The notes: a model not told the origin generated them from the sequence alone. 64,000 nt of DNA from Pseudorhodoplanes sp. (GCA_022843165.1 JALHOD010000011.1:55663-119662), one strand, 5' to 3'; counted from the stretch's first letter, positions 1-8,387 are shown. Program-made: numbers and translations.

Positions 1-124
1 GGCGCATCTCGATGTCGCCGGCACCGCGATGGGGTCGCCGCAGACCGACATCAACAAGAGCTGGGGGTCGGGCTATGGGGTCCGGCTGCTGAACGAGCTG
101 GTGGCGGAATATTGCGAGGGATAA
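1..124 (+). CDS. pepA: Leucyl aminopeptidase (M17 family), C-terminal fragment
   Basis: Only the last 40 codons lie in the window; the 5' part is outside. The frame reads [20 protein letters not shown] and then [11 protein letters not shown] before TAA. This is the usual C-terminus of M17 aminopeptidases (H-x-D-x-AGTA, then a G-VRLL helix). The enzyme is a cytosolic two-metal exopeptidase that removes N-terminal residues. In related Rhizobiales pepA is followed directly by holC; here holC lies about 3.4 kb further on, with three unrelated genes between. The family call is secure despite the short length. Confidence 0.85.
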   Translation, partial: AHLDVAGTAMGSPQTDINKSWGSGYGVRLLNELVAEYCEG

Positions 125-140
125 TTTCTGTTGTTTAAAT

Positions 141-192
141 ACCAATATTTGGTACTGTAACGAATAAGTTTTGCCTCTGTATCCAATATTGG
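141..192. promoter_or_regulatory. Pair of palindromes upstream of the VOC-iclR-mhpA cluster (candidate operator)
   Basis: An A+T-rich spacer holds CCAATATTTGG (142-152, a near-perfect palindrome) and CCAATATTGG (183-192, a perfect 10-bp palindrome). Their centres are about 41 bp (four helical turns) apart, just before the dioxygenase start. Two similar dyads spaced by whole turns suit a dimeric regulator bound twice. The IclR protein encoded in the same cluster is the obvious candidate, but that link is inferred. Confidence 0.4.
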
Positions 193-200
193 GATTTTTA

Positions 201-1037
201 ATGTCATCTTCAGTCGTGCGCGCCGGCGCTTTTCTGCACCATCTGCAACTGGAAAGCGCGGATCCGGAACGTCTTTCCCGGTTCTATGCCGAGGCCTTGA
301 ACATGCGGCGCGAGACCGCGGGCGCAGGGTTCCTCTGCAGCGGACCGGGCCGCAAGCTGTTGGTGACGCGCGGGCAAAGCCAGAAACTCGGCTATGCCGG
401 ATTTGCCTGCCGCGACGCCGAGGGCCTTGCGGATATCCGCGAGAACGCCCGGAAATCCGGTATCGAGATTCTGCCGTCCCCATCGCCGTTGTTCGCGGAA
501 GGCGCCTTCGCGGTGAGCGATCCCGACGGCAACCGGATCGTGTTCGGTCTGGCGCGGCACGACAACGACGAGACGAACGGCCTGCACGCGCCGCTGCAAC
601 ATCTGACGCTGGCGACGTTCGACGTCGCGGCGATCGAAAATTTCTATGCCGACAAGCTCGGCTTTCTGGTGTCCGACCGCGTGATCAACGACAAGGGCGA
701 AGCCGCGACCTGCTTCATGCGCTCCAATCACGAGCATCACACGCTCGCTTGCTTCAAGTCCGACCGCCAGGGTGTCGATCATCACAGTTACGAGGCGGGG
801 GAGTGGATCCGTATCCGCGACTGGGCCGACCGCTTCGGCGCGATGGAAATTCCGCTGATGTGGGGTCCGGGCCGGCATGGACCGGGCAACAACCTTTTCA
901 TTTTCATTGTCGATCCCGACGGCAACTGGATCGAAGTCTCCGCCGAACTGGAAGTGATCTACGATCGCCCGGTGAAGCACTGGCCGCATGGCGAGCGCAC
1001 GCTCAATCTGTGGGGCCGCGCGATCCTGCGCAGCTAG
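201..1037 (+). CDS. VOC-family extradiol-type ring-cleavage dioxygenase
   Basis: Two vicinal-oxygen-chelate modules are visible, with motifs HHLQLE (near the N-terminus) and HLTLATFD (about residue 130). The type I extradiol metal triad fits H in HLTL, H in DHHSYE (about residue 195) and E in WIEVSAELE (about residue 250). The C-terminal DPDGNWIEVSAE is characteristic of catechol or 2,3-dihydroxybiphenyl dioxygenases. The likely role is Fe(II)-dependent meta-cleavage of a catecholic intermediate made by the MhpA-like hydroxylase two genes downstream. ATG is chosen; an in-frame TTG 30 bases upstream is possible but would run through the CCAATATTGG palindrome. The substrate cannot be assigned. 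Confidence 0.75.
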   Translation: MSSSVVRAGAFLHHLQLESADPERLSRFYAEALNMRRETAGAGFLCSGPGRKLLVTRGQSQKLGYAGFACRDAEGLADIRENARKSGIEILPSPSPLFAEGAFAVSDPDGNRIVFGLARHDNDETNGLHAPLQHLTLATFDVAAIENFYADKLGFLVSDRVINDKGEAATCFMRSNHEHHTLACFKSDRQGVDHHSYEAGEWIRIRDWADRFGAMEIPLMWGPGRHGPGNNLFIFIVDPDGNWIEVSAELEVIYDRPVKHWPHGERTLNLWGRAILRS

Positions 1038-1051
1038 TCAGGGAGGCGACC

Positions 1052-1861
1052 GTGGCCGGCAGCCAGTCGATCGAGCAGCTCTCTGCCGTGCTCGAGTTGT
1101 TCACCGAACAGCACGGTCTTGTGACGGTGGATGACATCATGGCCGCGCTCGGTCTCACGCGCAGCACCGGTTATCGTACCGTGCGGGCGCTGGCCGAAAC
1201 CGGACTGATCGATCGCGTGTCCGACGAAGGCTATGTGCTCGGTCCGCGCATTCTCGAATTGTATCGCCAGTTGCAGACCGGCAATCCGTTGCTGGCAGTC
1301 GCGCGGCCCCTGATGATGGCGCTCGCCGCCGAATCCGCGAAGGGCACCGCCGTGCTGCTCTGCCGGTCCTACCGCGACCAGGTGATGTGCCTGCACCAGG
1401 AAATGACCTATGGCCCGCAGGAGCCTGTGAGCTACCAGGTCGGAAAGCCGATGCCGCTTTATGCCGGGTCGTCCTCGCTGGTTGTGCTGGCGGCGCTGCC
1501 GCGGCCGCGGCTTCAGCGTCTTTACGAACGCGATGCCGCGCTGATCGCGAAAGCCGGGCTCGCCAAATCGAGCGAGGAGTTCTTCCGGGCGCTGAAGGAG
1601 ATCCGCAAGGCCGGATCGCGTGTCAGCCGCGGTGAGGTCGACAAGGGTCGTATCGGCATTTCCGCGCCCTTCGTACAGGGCGACCTCGGCATCATCGGCT
1701 GCCTCAGTATCGTTCTGTCGGAAGCGCATGCCAGCGACATGGACATCAGTCGCGCCCGGCTGCAGGTCGTGGCGGCGGCGGACGACATCACGCGGCAGTT
1801 GGCGGGCGGCGAAAGACAGAAAGCTGCCGGCGTGGCGGTCAAGCGCAAAGCGCAGAAATGA
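1052..1861 (+). CDS. IclR-family transcriptional regulator
   Basis: A 269-residue protein. The N-terminal winged helix-turn-helix (about residues 5-65) contains DDIMAALGLTRSTGYRTVRA, and an IclR effector-binding domain follows with GKPMPLYAGSSSLVVLAAL and RGRIGISAPF-like segments. The GTG start is preceded by GGGAGG six bases upstream. The gene lies 14 bases after the dioxygenase, and its stop overlaps the hydroxylase start in ATGA, so the three are probably co-transcribed. IclR members near aromatic-degradation genes usually activate or repress that pathway in response to its substrate. The Lys-rich tail has no known meaning. Confidence 0.85.
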   Translation: MAGSQSIEQLSAVLELFTEQHGLVTVDDIMAALGLTRSTGYRTVRALAETGLIDRVSDEGYVLGPRILELYRQLQTGNPLLAVARPLMMALAAESAKGTAVLLCRSYRDQVMCLHQEMTYGPQEPVSYQVGKPMPLYAGSSSLVVLAALPRPRLQRLYERDAALIAKAGLAKSSEEFFRALKEIRKAGSRVSRGEVDKGRIGISAPFVQGDLGIIGCLSIVLSEAHASDMDISRARLQVVAAADDITRQLAGGERQKAAGVAVKRKAQK

Positions 1862-3471
1862 CCGCCGCGATCGAGCATTGCGATGTGGTCGTGGTCGGAG
1901 CCGGACCGACCGGGCTTGTGCTTGCGCATCTGCTGTCGCGGTACGGCCTGTCGGTGGTGCTGGCGGAGCAGAACGATTCGACCGTAGGCGAGGCGCGGGC
2001 GGTATCGATCGACGACGAATCGCTGCGCATCATTCAGTTTTTGGGACTGTCCGACGCGGTGACACAGGACATCGCGTCCGGTTACGGTTCCGAATATCTC
2101 GGTCCGGATCGCACGCGGTTCGCCACCGTGCGCCCGTCGCGCAGCGAATATGGCTGGCCAAAGCGCTCGGCCTTTCGCCAGCCTGTTCTGGAACGCACAT
2201 TGGCGCGCGCGCTGGCGGAGCGGGAGAATGTGTCGGTGCGTTTCAACACGCGTTATGTCGCTCACGAGGATGACGGAGAGGGCGTCAAGGTTTCACTGCA
2301 GACCGTGCACGGCGTCACCGACATTCGATGTTATTTTCTGGTCGGCGCCGATGGTGGGCGCAGCGCCATCCGCAAATCGATCGGCGCCGAGCTGGCGGGA
2401 TCGAGTTTCGAGGAGCGCTGGCTGATCGTCGATATCGACGACACGCGCGATCCGTTCCGCGACACACGCGTGTTCTGCGACCCGCAGCGCCCCTGCGTGA
2501 ACCTGCCGGGGCCGAATCGCACGCGGCGCTATGAAATGCGGATGTTGCCGCACGAGAGCGTCGCCGAGATGGAAAACGAAATGCGCGCGCGGGAACTGCT
2601 CGCGCAATTCGGTCCGGATGCCGATGCGCCGATCAACCGGATTTGCGCTTATACCTTCCACGCCCGTATGGCGGATATCTGGCGCAAGGGCCGCGTTTTC
2701 ATCGCCGGAGACGCCGCGCATCTCACGCCGCCTTTTGCCGGGCAGGGCATGAATACCGGTTTGCGTGACGCCGGCAATCTGGCCTGGAAACTCGCCGCAG
2801 TCATCGACGGACGTCTCGGTGCGGGCGTGCTCGACAGCTATCAGAAGGAGCGACGGGACCATGCCTGGGCGATGGTGCGGCTGGCCTTGACCATGGGATT
2901 TGTCATGGCGCCGCGTGGGCGGATGCAGGCCCGGCTCACGCGCGCGGCGTTTCGTCTGGCCTCCGTCATTCCGCCATTGCGCGACTGGCTCTCGCAGATG
3001 CGCTTCAAGCCGCGCCCGCGTTTCACGTCCGGATTCTTCGTCGCCGACAATCTGTTGTCGCAAAAGATTTGCGGCACGATGATTCCGCAGCCGGTTGTGG
3101 AGCACGAGGGACAGCCGGTGCGGATGGACGATGTGCTGGGAGGCGGTTTCGCCCTTCTCTGTTACGGGCCGGAACCGGCTGCGCTCGCGGCGCGGCTGGG
3201 GGACTTGCCGGAGCGATTGCAGGCGTGCGTGATCGGATGCCTGCCGCGCACTCTGGCATTTGCCGCGGAAGGTCCGGACGTGATCGTGCGCGACCAGAGC
3301 GGGGAGATCGGCGCGCTGCTGGGAGAGCGGCCGGCGGTGATTCTGCTGCGGCCGGATCGCTACGTGGCGGCGGTTTTCACCGATGACGACATCGCGGGCG
3401 GTGTGGTGGCTGTGGAACGGATGATCGCCGCGACCTTTGCAGCGCAAGAGTCCCTCGCATCCCGCGCCTGA
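1858..3471 (+). CDS. FAD-dependent aromatic monooxygenase (MhpA-like)
   Basis: A 537-residue class A flavoprotein hydroxylase. It has the dinucleotide motif VVGAGPTGLVLAHLL near the N-terminus, a DG motif (VGADGGRSAIRKSI, about residue 160) and a GD motif (GDAAHLTPPFAGQGMNTG, about residue 285). The C-terminal region is thioredoxin-like, as in 3-(3-hydroxyphenyl)propionate hydroxylase and PheA/TfdB relatives. The expected reaction is NAD(P)H- and O2-dependent ortho-hydroxylation of a phenolic acid. The neighbouring VOC dioxygenase would then open the ring, so the cluster encodes a short upper pathway. Exact substrate unknown. Confidence 0.8.
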   Translation: MTAAIEHCDVVVVGAGPTGLVLAHLLSRYGLSVVLAEQNDSTVGEARAVSIDDESLRIIQFLGLSDAVTQDIASGYGSEYLGPDRTRFATVRPSRSEYGWPKRSAFRQPVLERTLARALAERENVSVRFNTRYVAHEDDGEGVKVSLQTVHGVTDIRCYFLVGADGGRSAIRKSIGAELAGSSFEERWLIVDIDDTRDPFRDTRVFCDPQRPCVNLPGPNRTRRYEMRMLPHESVAEMENEMRARELLAQFGPDADAPINRICAYTFHARMADIWRKGRVFIAGDAAHLTPPFAGQGMNTGLRDAGNLAWKLAAVIDGRLGAGVLDSYQKERRDHAWAMVRLALTMGFVMAPRGRMQARLTRAAFRLASVIPPLRDWLSQMRFKPRPRFTSGFFVADNLLSQKICGTMIPQPVVEHEGQPVRMDDVLGGGFALLCYGPEPAALAARLGDLPERLQACVIGCLPRTLAFAAEGPDVIVRDQSGEIGALLGERPAVILLRPDRYVAAVFTDDDIAGGVVAVERMIAATFAAQESLASRA

Positions 3472-3489
3472 GCGCTTTATGATCGCGCC

Positions 3490-3942
3490 GTGACCGAGAT
3501 CCTTTTTTATCATTTGCTGCGCCAGCCGGTTGAGCGCGTGCTGCCGATGCTGCTCGAGAAATCGCTGGAGCGTGGCTGGCGCGTGGTCGTGCAGGCGGCG
3601 TCGGACGAGCGCGTCGAGGCGCTCGACGCGCATCTGTGGACCTACAGCGATTCCAGTTTCCTGCCGCATGGAACGGTGAAGGGCGGAGATGCGGCCGAGC
3701 AGCCGATCCTGCTGACCACGGACGCGGACAATCCCAACGCCGCCAATGTGCGGTTTCTGATCGACGGCGCGCCGCTGCCTGACAACGCGGCCGATTATGA
3801 CCGCATCGTGCTGATGTTCGACGGCGAGGACGATGACGCGGTGGCGGCCGCGCGGGCGCGCTGGGCCGACGCCAGGGAGATGGGACTCGCCGCCACCTAC
3901 TGGCAGCCGGACGAGCAGGGGCGCTGGGTCAAGAAGGCCTGA
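3490..3942 (+). CDS. holC: DNA polymerase III chi subunit
   Basis: A 150-residue protein of chi-family length. It opens with TEILFYHLLRQPVERVLPML, then LLEKSLERGWRVVVQ, DAHLWTYSDSSFLPHG, and the late LMFDGEDDDAVAAARARW segment. Chi links the clamp loader to SSB on lagging-strand DNA. It starts with GTG 18 bases after the hydroxylase stop. pepA-holC adjacency is conserved in relatives, so the three genes before this one are probably an insertion that left holC reading from a new upstream neighbour. Confidence 0.9.
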   Translation: MTEILFYHLLRQPVERVLPMLLEKSLERGWRVVVQAASDERVEALDAHLWTYSDSSFLPHGTVKGGDAAEQPILLTTDADNPNAANVRFLIDGAPLPDNAADYDRIVLMFDGEDDDAVAAARARWADAREMGLAATYWQPDEQGRWVKKA

Positions 3943-3948
3943 GCCCGC

Positions 3949-4137
3949 TCAGGCTGTTGCGCGGCCGCGGGTCAGCCGGACCGCGATCACCCAGGCCACC
4001 CACAGCATGACCATGAACAAGGCCATGAAGGCGATCAGGCTGAGGCTCGGATAATAGAGCTCCACGATCTGGCCGAGGCCGACGGCGACGCCTTCGGCGG
4101 CGATCAGAACGGCGATATAGACGAACATGAGTTGCAT
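3949..4137 (-). CDS. Small two-helix membrane protein
   Basis: A 62-residue protein starting MQLMFVYIAVLIAAEGVAV with a second hydrophobic stretch (IAFMALFMVMLWVAWVIAVRL), so two transmembrane helices are predicted and little else. It ends RGRATA. It is convergent with holC, whose stop is 7 bases away. A longer in-frame start (10 residues more) exists, but the chosen ATG puts the first helix at the N-terminus. Not recognised; similar short membrane proteins are common in Bradyrhizobium-type genomes. Confidence 0.65.
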   Translation of the reverse strand: MQLMFVYIAVLIAAEGVAVGLGQIVELYYPSLSLIAFMALFMVMLWVAWVIAVRLTRGRATA

Positions 4138-4397
4138 GGTGCGGGTCCCCGGGGGGCAATCTGGCACCGGGGCGGCAAAGCCCGCAATGGCGATCGCGCG
4201 CCGCGGGGCCGGCGGCGGAGCGGCCCGTGCAGGGTTTCCCTCATGATTTCAGCTCTCTCGCGACCCCTTGCTAGCTGTTCGGACGGCGGCCGTTAACGAA
4301 GGCCGGCTAATGCCGGGCGGCTTCATTGCCCGCCGCCACGATGATGTCTAAGAATTCGGGTCAATGGCGGGATCGACCAGCCAGCCGGGGATGTGGC

Positions 4398-5018
4398 GTG
4401 TTTGTTCTGAAGGCGGGGATCATCAGAGGCCTGGGCGGGGGGCTGTGCGCAGCCGCCGCGCTGATGCTTGCGGCCTGTGCCGCCACCCCGACCGACGGTC
4501 CCGCGCCCGCCGTCACGTCCACCGCCAAGCTGTCCGACGTCTTCGCGACGCCCGACTGGGCAAAATTCACCGGCGCCAGCAACAGGCCGCTGGTGCAGCG
4601 CACGGTCACGCCCGACGATCTGATCAGCGCCGAGGGCCGCTGCGCCGGCGCGCCGGAGCAGGCCAGCGCCATGGCGGCGACCGACGGCAATGCGCCCGGC
4701 ACGACGGCGGAAGCCTTGCAGGGGCAGGGCGCGCTGCCGACGGTGAGCGGCGGCATCGCGCTCGCCATGACCGAATGCCAGGTGGCGCAACGCGCCGGCA
4801 CGCCCGAGCGGGTGGAGATCGGCAGCGAGGGCACCGAGCGCACCGTGGTGCTCACCTACATGCAGGGCCAGTGGCCCGGCATCTACCGATTCCGCAGCGG
4901 ACGGCTGGCCTCGATCGAGCGGGTGGAAGCGCCGCCGCCGGTCAAGCCAAAGCCCGCCGCCAGAAAACCCGCCGCGAAGTCCGCGCCGGCGCCGGTGCGG
5001 ATCACGCCGCGCGGCTGA
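4398..5018 (+). CDS. Lipoprotein of unknown function
   Basis: A GTG start gives a signal sequence ending in the lipobox LAAC (ALMLAACAA), so about 180 residues would be anchored by lipid. The mature part has a Ser/Thr/Ala-rich linker, a conserved-looking core (SDVFATPDWAKFTGASNRPL) and a segment GTPERVEIGSEGTERTVVLT... ending FRSGRLASIERV. The latter resembles the small alpha/beta fold of BamE/SmpA proteins in pattern only. The tail is Pro/Lys/Ala-rich. It is convergent with the ABC-F gene, 7 bases from its stop. Function unknown. Confidence 0.7.
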   Translation: MFVLKAGIIRGLGGGLCAAAALMLAACAATPTDGPAPAVTSTAKLSDVFATPDWAKFTGASNRPLVQRTVTPDDLISAEGRCAGAPEQASAMAATDGNAPGTTAEALQGQGALPTVSGGIALAMTECQVAQRAGTPERVEIGSEGTERTVVLTYMQGQWPGIYRFRSGRLASIERVEAPPPVKPKPAARKPAAKSAPAPVRITPRG

Positions 5019-5025
5019 TCCGCGC

Positions 5026-6915
5026 TCAGGCCGTCGCTGCTTCCAGCGCACTCGACGCCTCCAGCCAGTCCTGCTCGACCTGCGCGAGCTTTGCGCCGGC
5101 CTCCGCGCGCGCTTTCGACAAGGTGGCGCCTTTCGCCGGATCGGAGGAAAACAGGTTGGGATCGGCGAGCGCTAAGTCGAGCTTCTCGATCTCGCTGCTG
5201 AGTTTTCTGGTTGCGGCGTCGGCCTCGGCGATGCGCTTGCGCAAGGCCGCGAGTTCCGAACGCTTTTGCGCGGAAGCCTTGCGGGCGTCGCCCTTGTTGA
5301 CGCCGCCATTGCCGTTCGCGGTCTTGTCGCCGCTCTTCGCATTGCCGCGGCGGTCCGACAGCACGCGGCGCTGGTAATCGTTGAGGTCGCCGTCGAACGG
5401 CGCGACGCCGCCGTTCGCCACCAGCCACAGCCGTTCCACGCAGGCTTCCAGCAGATAGCGGTCATGCGAGACCAGCATCACCGCGCCCTGATAATCGTTG
5501 ATCGCTTCAATGAGCGCGGCGCGGCTGTCGATGTCGAGATGGTTGGTCGGCTCGTCGAGGATGACCATGTTCGGCCCGCCGAAGGTGGCGAGCCCGAGCA
5601 TCAGCCGCGCCTTCTCGCCGCCGGACAATTTCTCCACCAATGTATTGGCGCGGTCGCCGGAAAAGCCGATCTGGCCGGCGCGGGCGCGCACCTTCATCTC
5701 CGGCGCGTCCGGCATCAGCGTGCGAACGTGATCGTAGACGCTCTCCTGCGGGCGCAACTCGTCGAGCTGATGCTGCGCGAAATAGGCGATCTTCAGCTTG
5801 TCGGCGCGGGTGATCTGGCCCTTCATCGGCTTCAGGCGGCCGGCCAGAAGCTTCACCAGCGTGGACTTGCCGTTGCCGTTGGAGCCCAAGAGCGCGATGC
5901 GGTCGTCGTTGTCGATGCGCAGCGAGAGATCGCGCAAAACCGGCCTGCCGGTCTCGTAGCCGACATCGACGCCGTCGAGCGCGACGATCGGCGGCGACAA
6001 AAGTTTGTCCGGCTTCGGAATCACGATCGGCAGCACGTCGTCGGCGATCGAGGCGGAGGTCGGCTCCATCTTCTCCAGCATCTTCAGGCGCGACTGCGCC
6101 TGGCTCGCCTTGCTGGCCTTGGCGCGGAAGCGGTCGACGAAGGCCTGCAGGTGCTTGCGCTGGGCTTCCTGCTTGCGGGCGAATTTCTGGTCGAGGATCT
6201 GCCGCTCGCGGCGCTGCTTCTCGAACGAGGAATAGCCGCCGCGATAGAAAGTGAGCTTTGAGTTCTCCAAGTGCAAAATCGAATCCACCGCGTTGTCCAG
6301 CAGGTCGCGATCATGGCTGATCACGATCACGGTGCGCGGATAGCGCGCCAGATGATCCTCCAGCCACAGCGTGCCTTCGAGATCGAGATAGTTGGTCGGC
6401 TCGTCCAGCAGCAGCAGGTCGGGCTCGGCGAACAACACGGCGGCGAGCGCGACGCGCATGCGCCAGCCGCCGGAAAATTCCGTGCAGGGGCGCTGCTGGT
6501 CCTGCGCGGAAAAACCCAGGCCCGACAGGATGGCGGCGGCGCGGGCGGGGGCGGAATGCGCGCCGATATCGGCGAGCCTTGTGTGGATCTCGGCGATGCG
6601 GTCGGGGTCGGTCGCGGTGTCGGCCTCGCTGAGCAGGGCGGCGCGCTCCCGGTCGGCCATCAGCACGACGTCCACCAGCGGCTCCGGCCCGTTCGGCGCT
6701 TCCTGCGCCAGCCGGCCGAGCGTGGCGCGCGGGCGGATGGTGATGCTGCCATGCTCGGCGCCGAGATCGCCGGTGATGACATTGAACAAAGTGGACTTGC
6801 CGGTGCCGTTGCGGCCCACGAGGCCGACGCGCGAGCCGGCCGGCACCCGCACCGAGGCGTTTTCAAGCAGCAGGCGCCCGGCGATCCGGACGGACAGGTC
6901 TTCGATGATCAGCAT
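5026..6915 (-). CDS. ABC-F family ATPase (Uup/EttA type)
   Basis: A 629-residue soluble protein with two ABC cassettes and no membrane domain. Cassette 1 has GRNGTGKS (about residue 35), the signature FSGGWRMRVALA and LLLDEPTNYLDL. Cassette 2 has GSNGNGKS (about residue 345), LSGGEKARLMLGL and ILDEPTNHLDI. Between them lies the charged helical linker (RKQEAQRKHLQAFVDRFRAK) that in ABC-F proteins reaches ribosomal tRNA. A C-terminal coiled coil follows an Asn/Gly-rich hinge. ABC-F proteins act on stalled ribosomes or, for Uup, in DNA-excision and ribosome-related roles. The start is set at MLIIEDL, where family alignment begins. Confidence 0.9.
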   Translation of the reverse strand: MLIIEDLSVRIAGRLLLENASVRVPAGSRVGLVGRNGTGKSTLFNVITGDLGAEHGSITIRPRATLGRLAQEAPNGPEPLVDVVLMADRERAALLSEADTATDPDRIAEIHTRLADIGAHSAPARAAAILSGLGFSAQDQQRPCTEFSGGWRMRVALAAVLFAEPDLLLLDEPTNYLDLEGTLWLEDHLARYPRTVIVISHDRDLLDNAVDSILHLENSKLTFYRGGYSSFEKQRRERQILDQKFARKQEAQRKHLQAFVDRFRAKASKASQAQSRLKMLEKMEPTSASIADDVLPIVIPKPDKLLSPPIVALDGVDVGYETGRPVLRDLSLRIDNDDRIALLGSNGNGKSTLVKLLAGRLKPMKGQITRADKLKIAYFAQHQLDELRPQESVYDHVRTLMPDAPEMKVRARAGQIGFSGDRANTLVEKLSGGEKARLMLGLATFGGPNMVILDEPTNHLDIDSRAALIEAINDYQGAVMLVSHDRYLLEACVERLWLVANGGVAPFDGDLNDYQRRVLSDRRGNAKSGDKTANGNGGVNKGDARKASAQKRSELAALRKRIAEADAATRKLSSEIEKLDLALADPNLFSSDPAKGATLSKARAEAGAKLAQVEQDWLEASSALEAATA

Positions 6916-6961
6916 GGGCGGCTTATGGCTGGAGCTTTTGTGCGGCGCAACCCTTCTCTGG

Positions 6962-7339
6962 TCAGCCGGGTTTGTGCCGCTCGGCTTCCGGGCGTGCCGG
7001 ATACAGGGCGCCGGTCTCCGCCAACCAGTCTGCATAAGCCTGGGGCATCGGCGTCTTGTCGAGCGCGGCCATGGCCTCCTCGAACGTCATCCCGCGCTCC
7101 CGGGCGTCGAACAGGCAGAAGGTCCAGCATTGGACAAGCTCCGGCAGCAGCTGGAAATTGCTGCGCCAGCAGCTCTTGACGTCGCCGCGGCAGGCCCGGG
7201 CTTGCGTGCAGGCTGTGTGCTCGCACACCCGCCACAGGCGGATGGTGTTGCCCCAGCCGCGCATGTTCGTGTCGCTTTTCTGCTCGCGAACCGATCGCGC
7301 ATGGTCGTGCCGGGACGTGCTTGCGGGATGTGTGGTCAT
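6962..7339 (-). CDS. Cys-rich conserved hypothetical protein
   Basis: The core reads IRLWRVCEHTACTQARACRG followed by DVKSCWRSNFQLLPELVQCW, a clustered C-x4-C-x5-C-RGD-x3-C pattern. Then comes GMTFEEAMAALD. This layout (LWR-x-C ... C-RG-D-x3-C ... F-x-EA) recurs in short uncharacterised proteins of Rhizobiales. The cysteines suggest metal binding, which is an inference. The start is uncertain: ATG at 7339 gives 125 residues and ATG at 7264 gives 100, and neither has a clear ribosome site. It lies upstream of and in the same direction as the ABC-F gene. Confidence 0.6.
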   Translation of the reverse strand: MTTHPASTSRHDHARSVREQKSDTNMRGWGNTIRLWRVCEHTACTQARACRGDVKSCWRSNFQLLPELVQCWTFCLFDARERGMTFEEAMAALDKTPMPQAYADWLAETGALYPARPEAERHKPG

Positions 7340-8038
7340 CTGTGTCTCGCTGGATGAACGAATGGGGAAAATGCGGCGGCATCGCCCGCAGGCATGCGCC
7401 ATCGCCCGTATTGTTTGAGGCGCCGGGATCGCCCTTAGTTTCTGCTGGCGCGCGTCGGGTGTTCCCGATTTCGCGCCACGCAGCGCGCGTCGGGTGTTCC
7501 CGATTTCGCGCCACGTAAAAAGTGAGGGGGATGGCGCGCCGGGCGGCGCAACCTTCCTTTCAAGTCTGCGATCCTTGCGGACCGCCACGCCTTCCGGCGC
7601 GCCATCGCGGCGAACTCCTTGCGGCGCCGGGCCGCGCTTTTGACGGAGGCCGACCGGGGCCTCCCGCCATCAGCCAGCTCCTGGCAGAGGCCCGTATTGG
7701 CCTCGGGCGGAGCCCCGACGCCGCCCGGGTGCGTGGCTGCGAACCACGCCCGCGGGCGCCGCACCGGCCGAGGGCGGGAATTGCCCGCCGCCGTCCAGGA
7801 CGGCGATGCGGCGAATCTCCACCGCATCCCGTCCTTCGTCCCGCTCTCACGACGCCTCATGACAGCGCCCCTCGGCGGACGAGGCGATAGGACTATAATC
7901 TAAGTATAGGAATATTGTCAAGACGGTCGTTGGTTGGAAACGCAACCATTGCGCGCAATTTTGTCGCATGTCATGTCCGCGAGTGGCCGGATACCATTCA
8001 GCTGCGGTCGAACATTTTAGGGTCCCGTGGAGGGAAAG
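7340..8038. other. Gene-free, G+C-rich tract with repeats
   Basis: About 700 bases without a convincing gene. Open frames exist on both strands but are low-complexity Arg/Pro/Ala-rich with no ribosome sites. The tract holds a tandem hairpin repeat (7448-7515). A segment near 7800-7870 reads KDGMRW in one frame, resembling an intergenic repeat I recall from Bradyrhizobium-type genomes. From about 7880 it turns A+T-rich (GACTATAATCTAAGTATAGG), which probably holds the promoter of the exported-protein cluster that follows. Confidence 0.5.
7448..7515. repeat. Tandem 33-bp direct repeat with internal hairpin
   Basis: Two identical 33-bp copies (7448-7480 and 7483-7515) are separated by 2 bases. 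Each contains CGGGTGTTCCCG, a 4-bp stem with a TGTT loop, flanked by GCGCG-type arms that extend the hairpin with a small bulge. Identity over the whole unit argues for recent duplication or for a dispersed intergenic repeat unit. Confidence 0.8.
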
Positions 8039-8365
8039 ATGGTCGCGCAAATCAAACACCAAATTCTTTTGGCGGCGGTGACGATGGCTCACCTCTTTGT
8101 TGCGCCGGCGGCTTTCGCAGGAACTGTCGTCCTTATTTCCGATACATGGGACAATATCTGCAGGGTCGAGGTCACAACCGGGATTAATGCGCCCAATACA
8201 TCCGTTCAGCCGTTCTCCGGAGTCCGACCTGGGCGCGTAACCAGTGGGACAGACCGGCTCTGTTATCGCCGGTCCAACGATCCGCGGAATTGCAGTTCCG
8301 GTCTGACTGAGTGGCGCTGTAGCGCGAAGCTGACGTCAGGCACTGAGAATTTTTCATTGCGCTGA
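8039..8365 (+). CDS. Small exported Cys-containing protein 1
   Basis: A 108-residue protein with a strong ribosome site (GGAGGGAAAG) before ATG. The signal peptide runs to about residue 27 (LLAAVTMAHLFVAPAAFA, cleavage after AFA). The mature part has four cysteines (DNICRVEV, DRLCYRR, RNCSS, EWRCS), an even number consistent with disulfides in the periplasm or outside. No known domain was recognised. It is the first of four similarly sized exported proteins in one direction, whose base composition is lower in G+C than the surroundings. Confidence 0.7.
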   Translation: MVAQIKHQILLAAVTMAHLFVAPAAFAGTVVLISDTWDNICRVEVTTGINAPNTSVQPFSGVRPGRVTSGTDRLCYRRSNDPRNCSSGLTEWRCSAKLTSGTENFSLR

Positions 8366-8387
8366 CAACACTTGATTCTGAGACGGA

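Noticed and set aside
2293..3669. Long open frame on the minus strand (about 458 codons)
   Set aside because: Antisense to the MhpA-like hydroxylase, which has clear motifs; the minus reading is Arg/His-rich with no domain, typical of high-G+C shadows.
7522..7890. Open frame in the gene-free tract
   Set aside because: Arg/Pro/Gly-rich, no ribosome site, no domain, and equal frames on the other strand.
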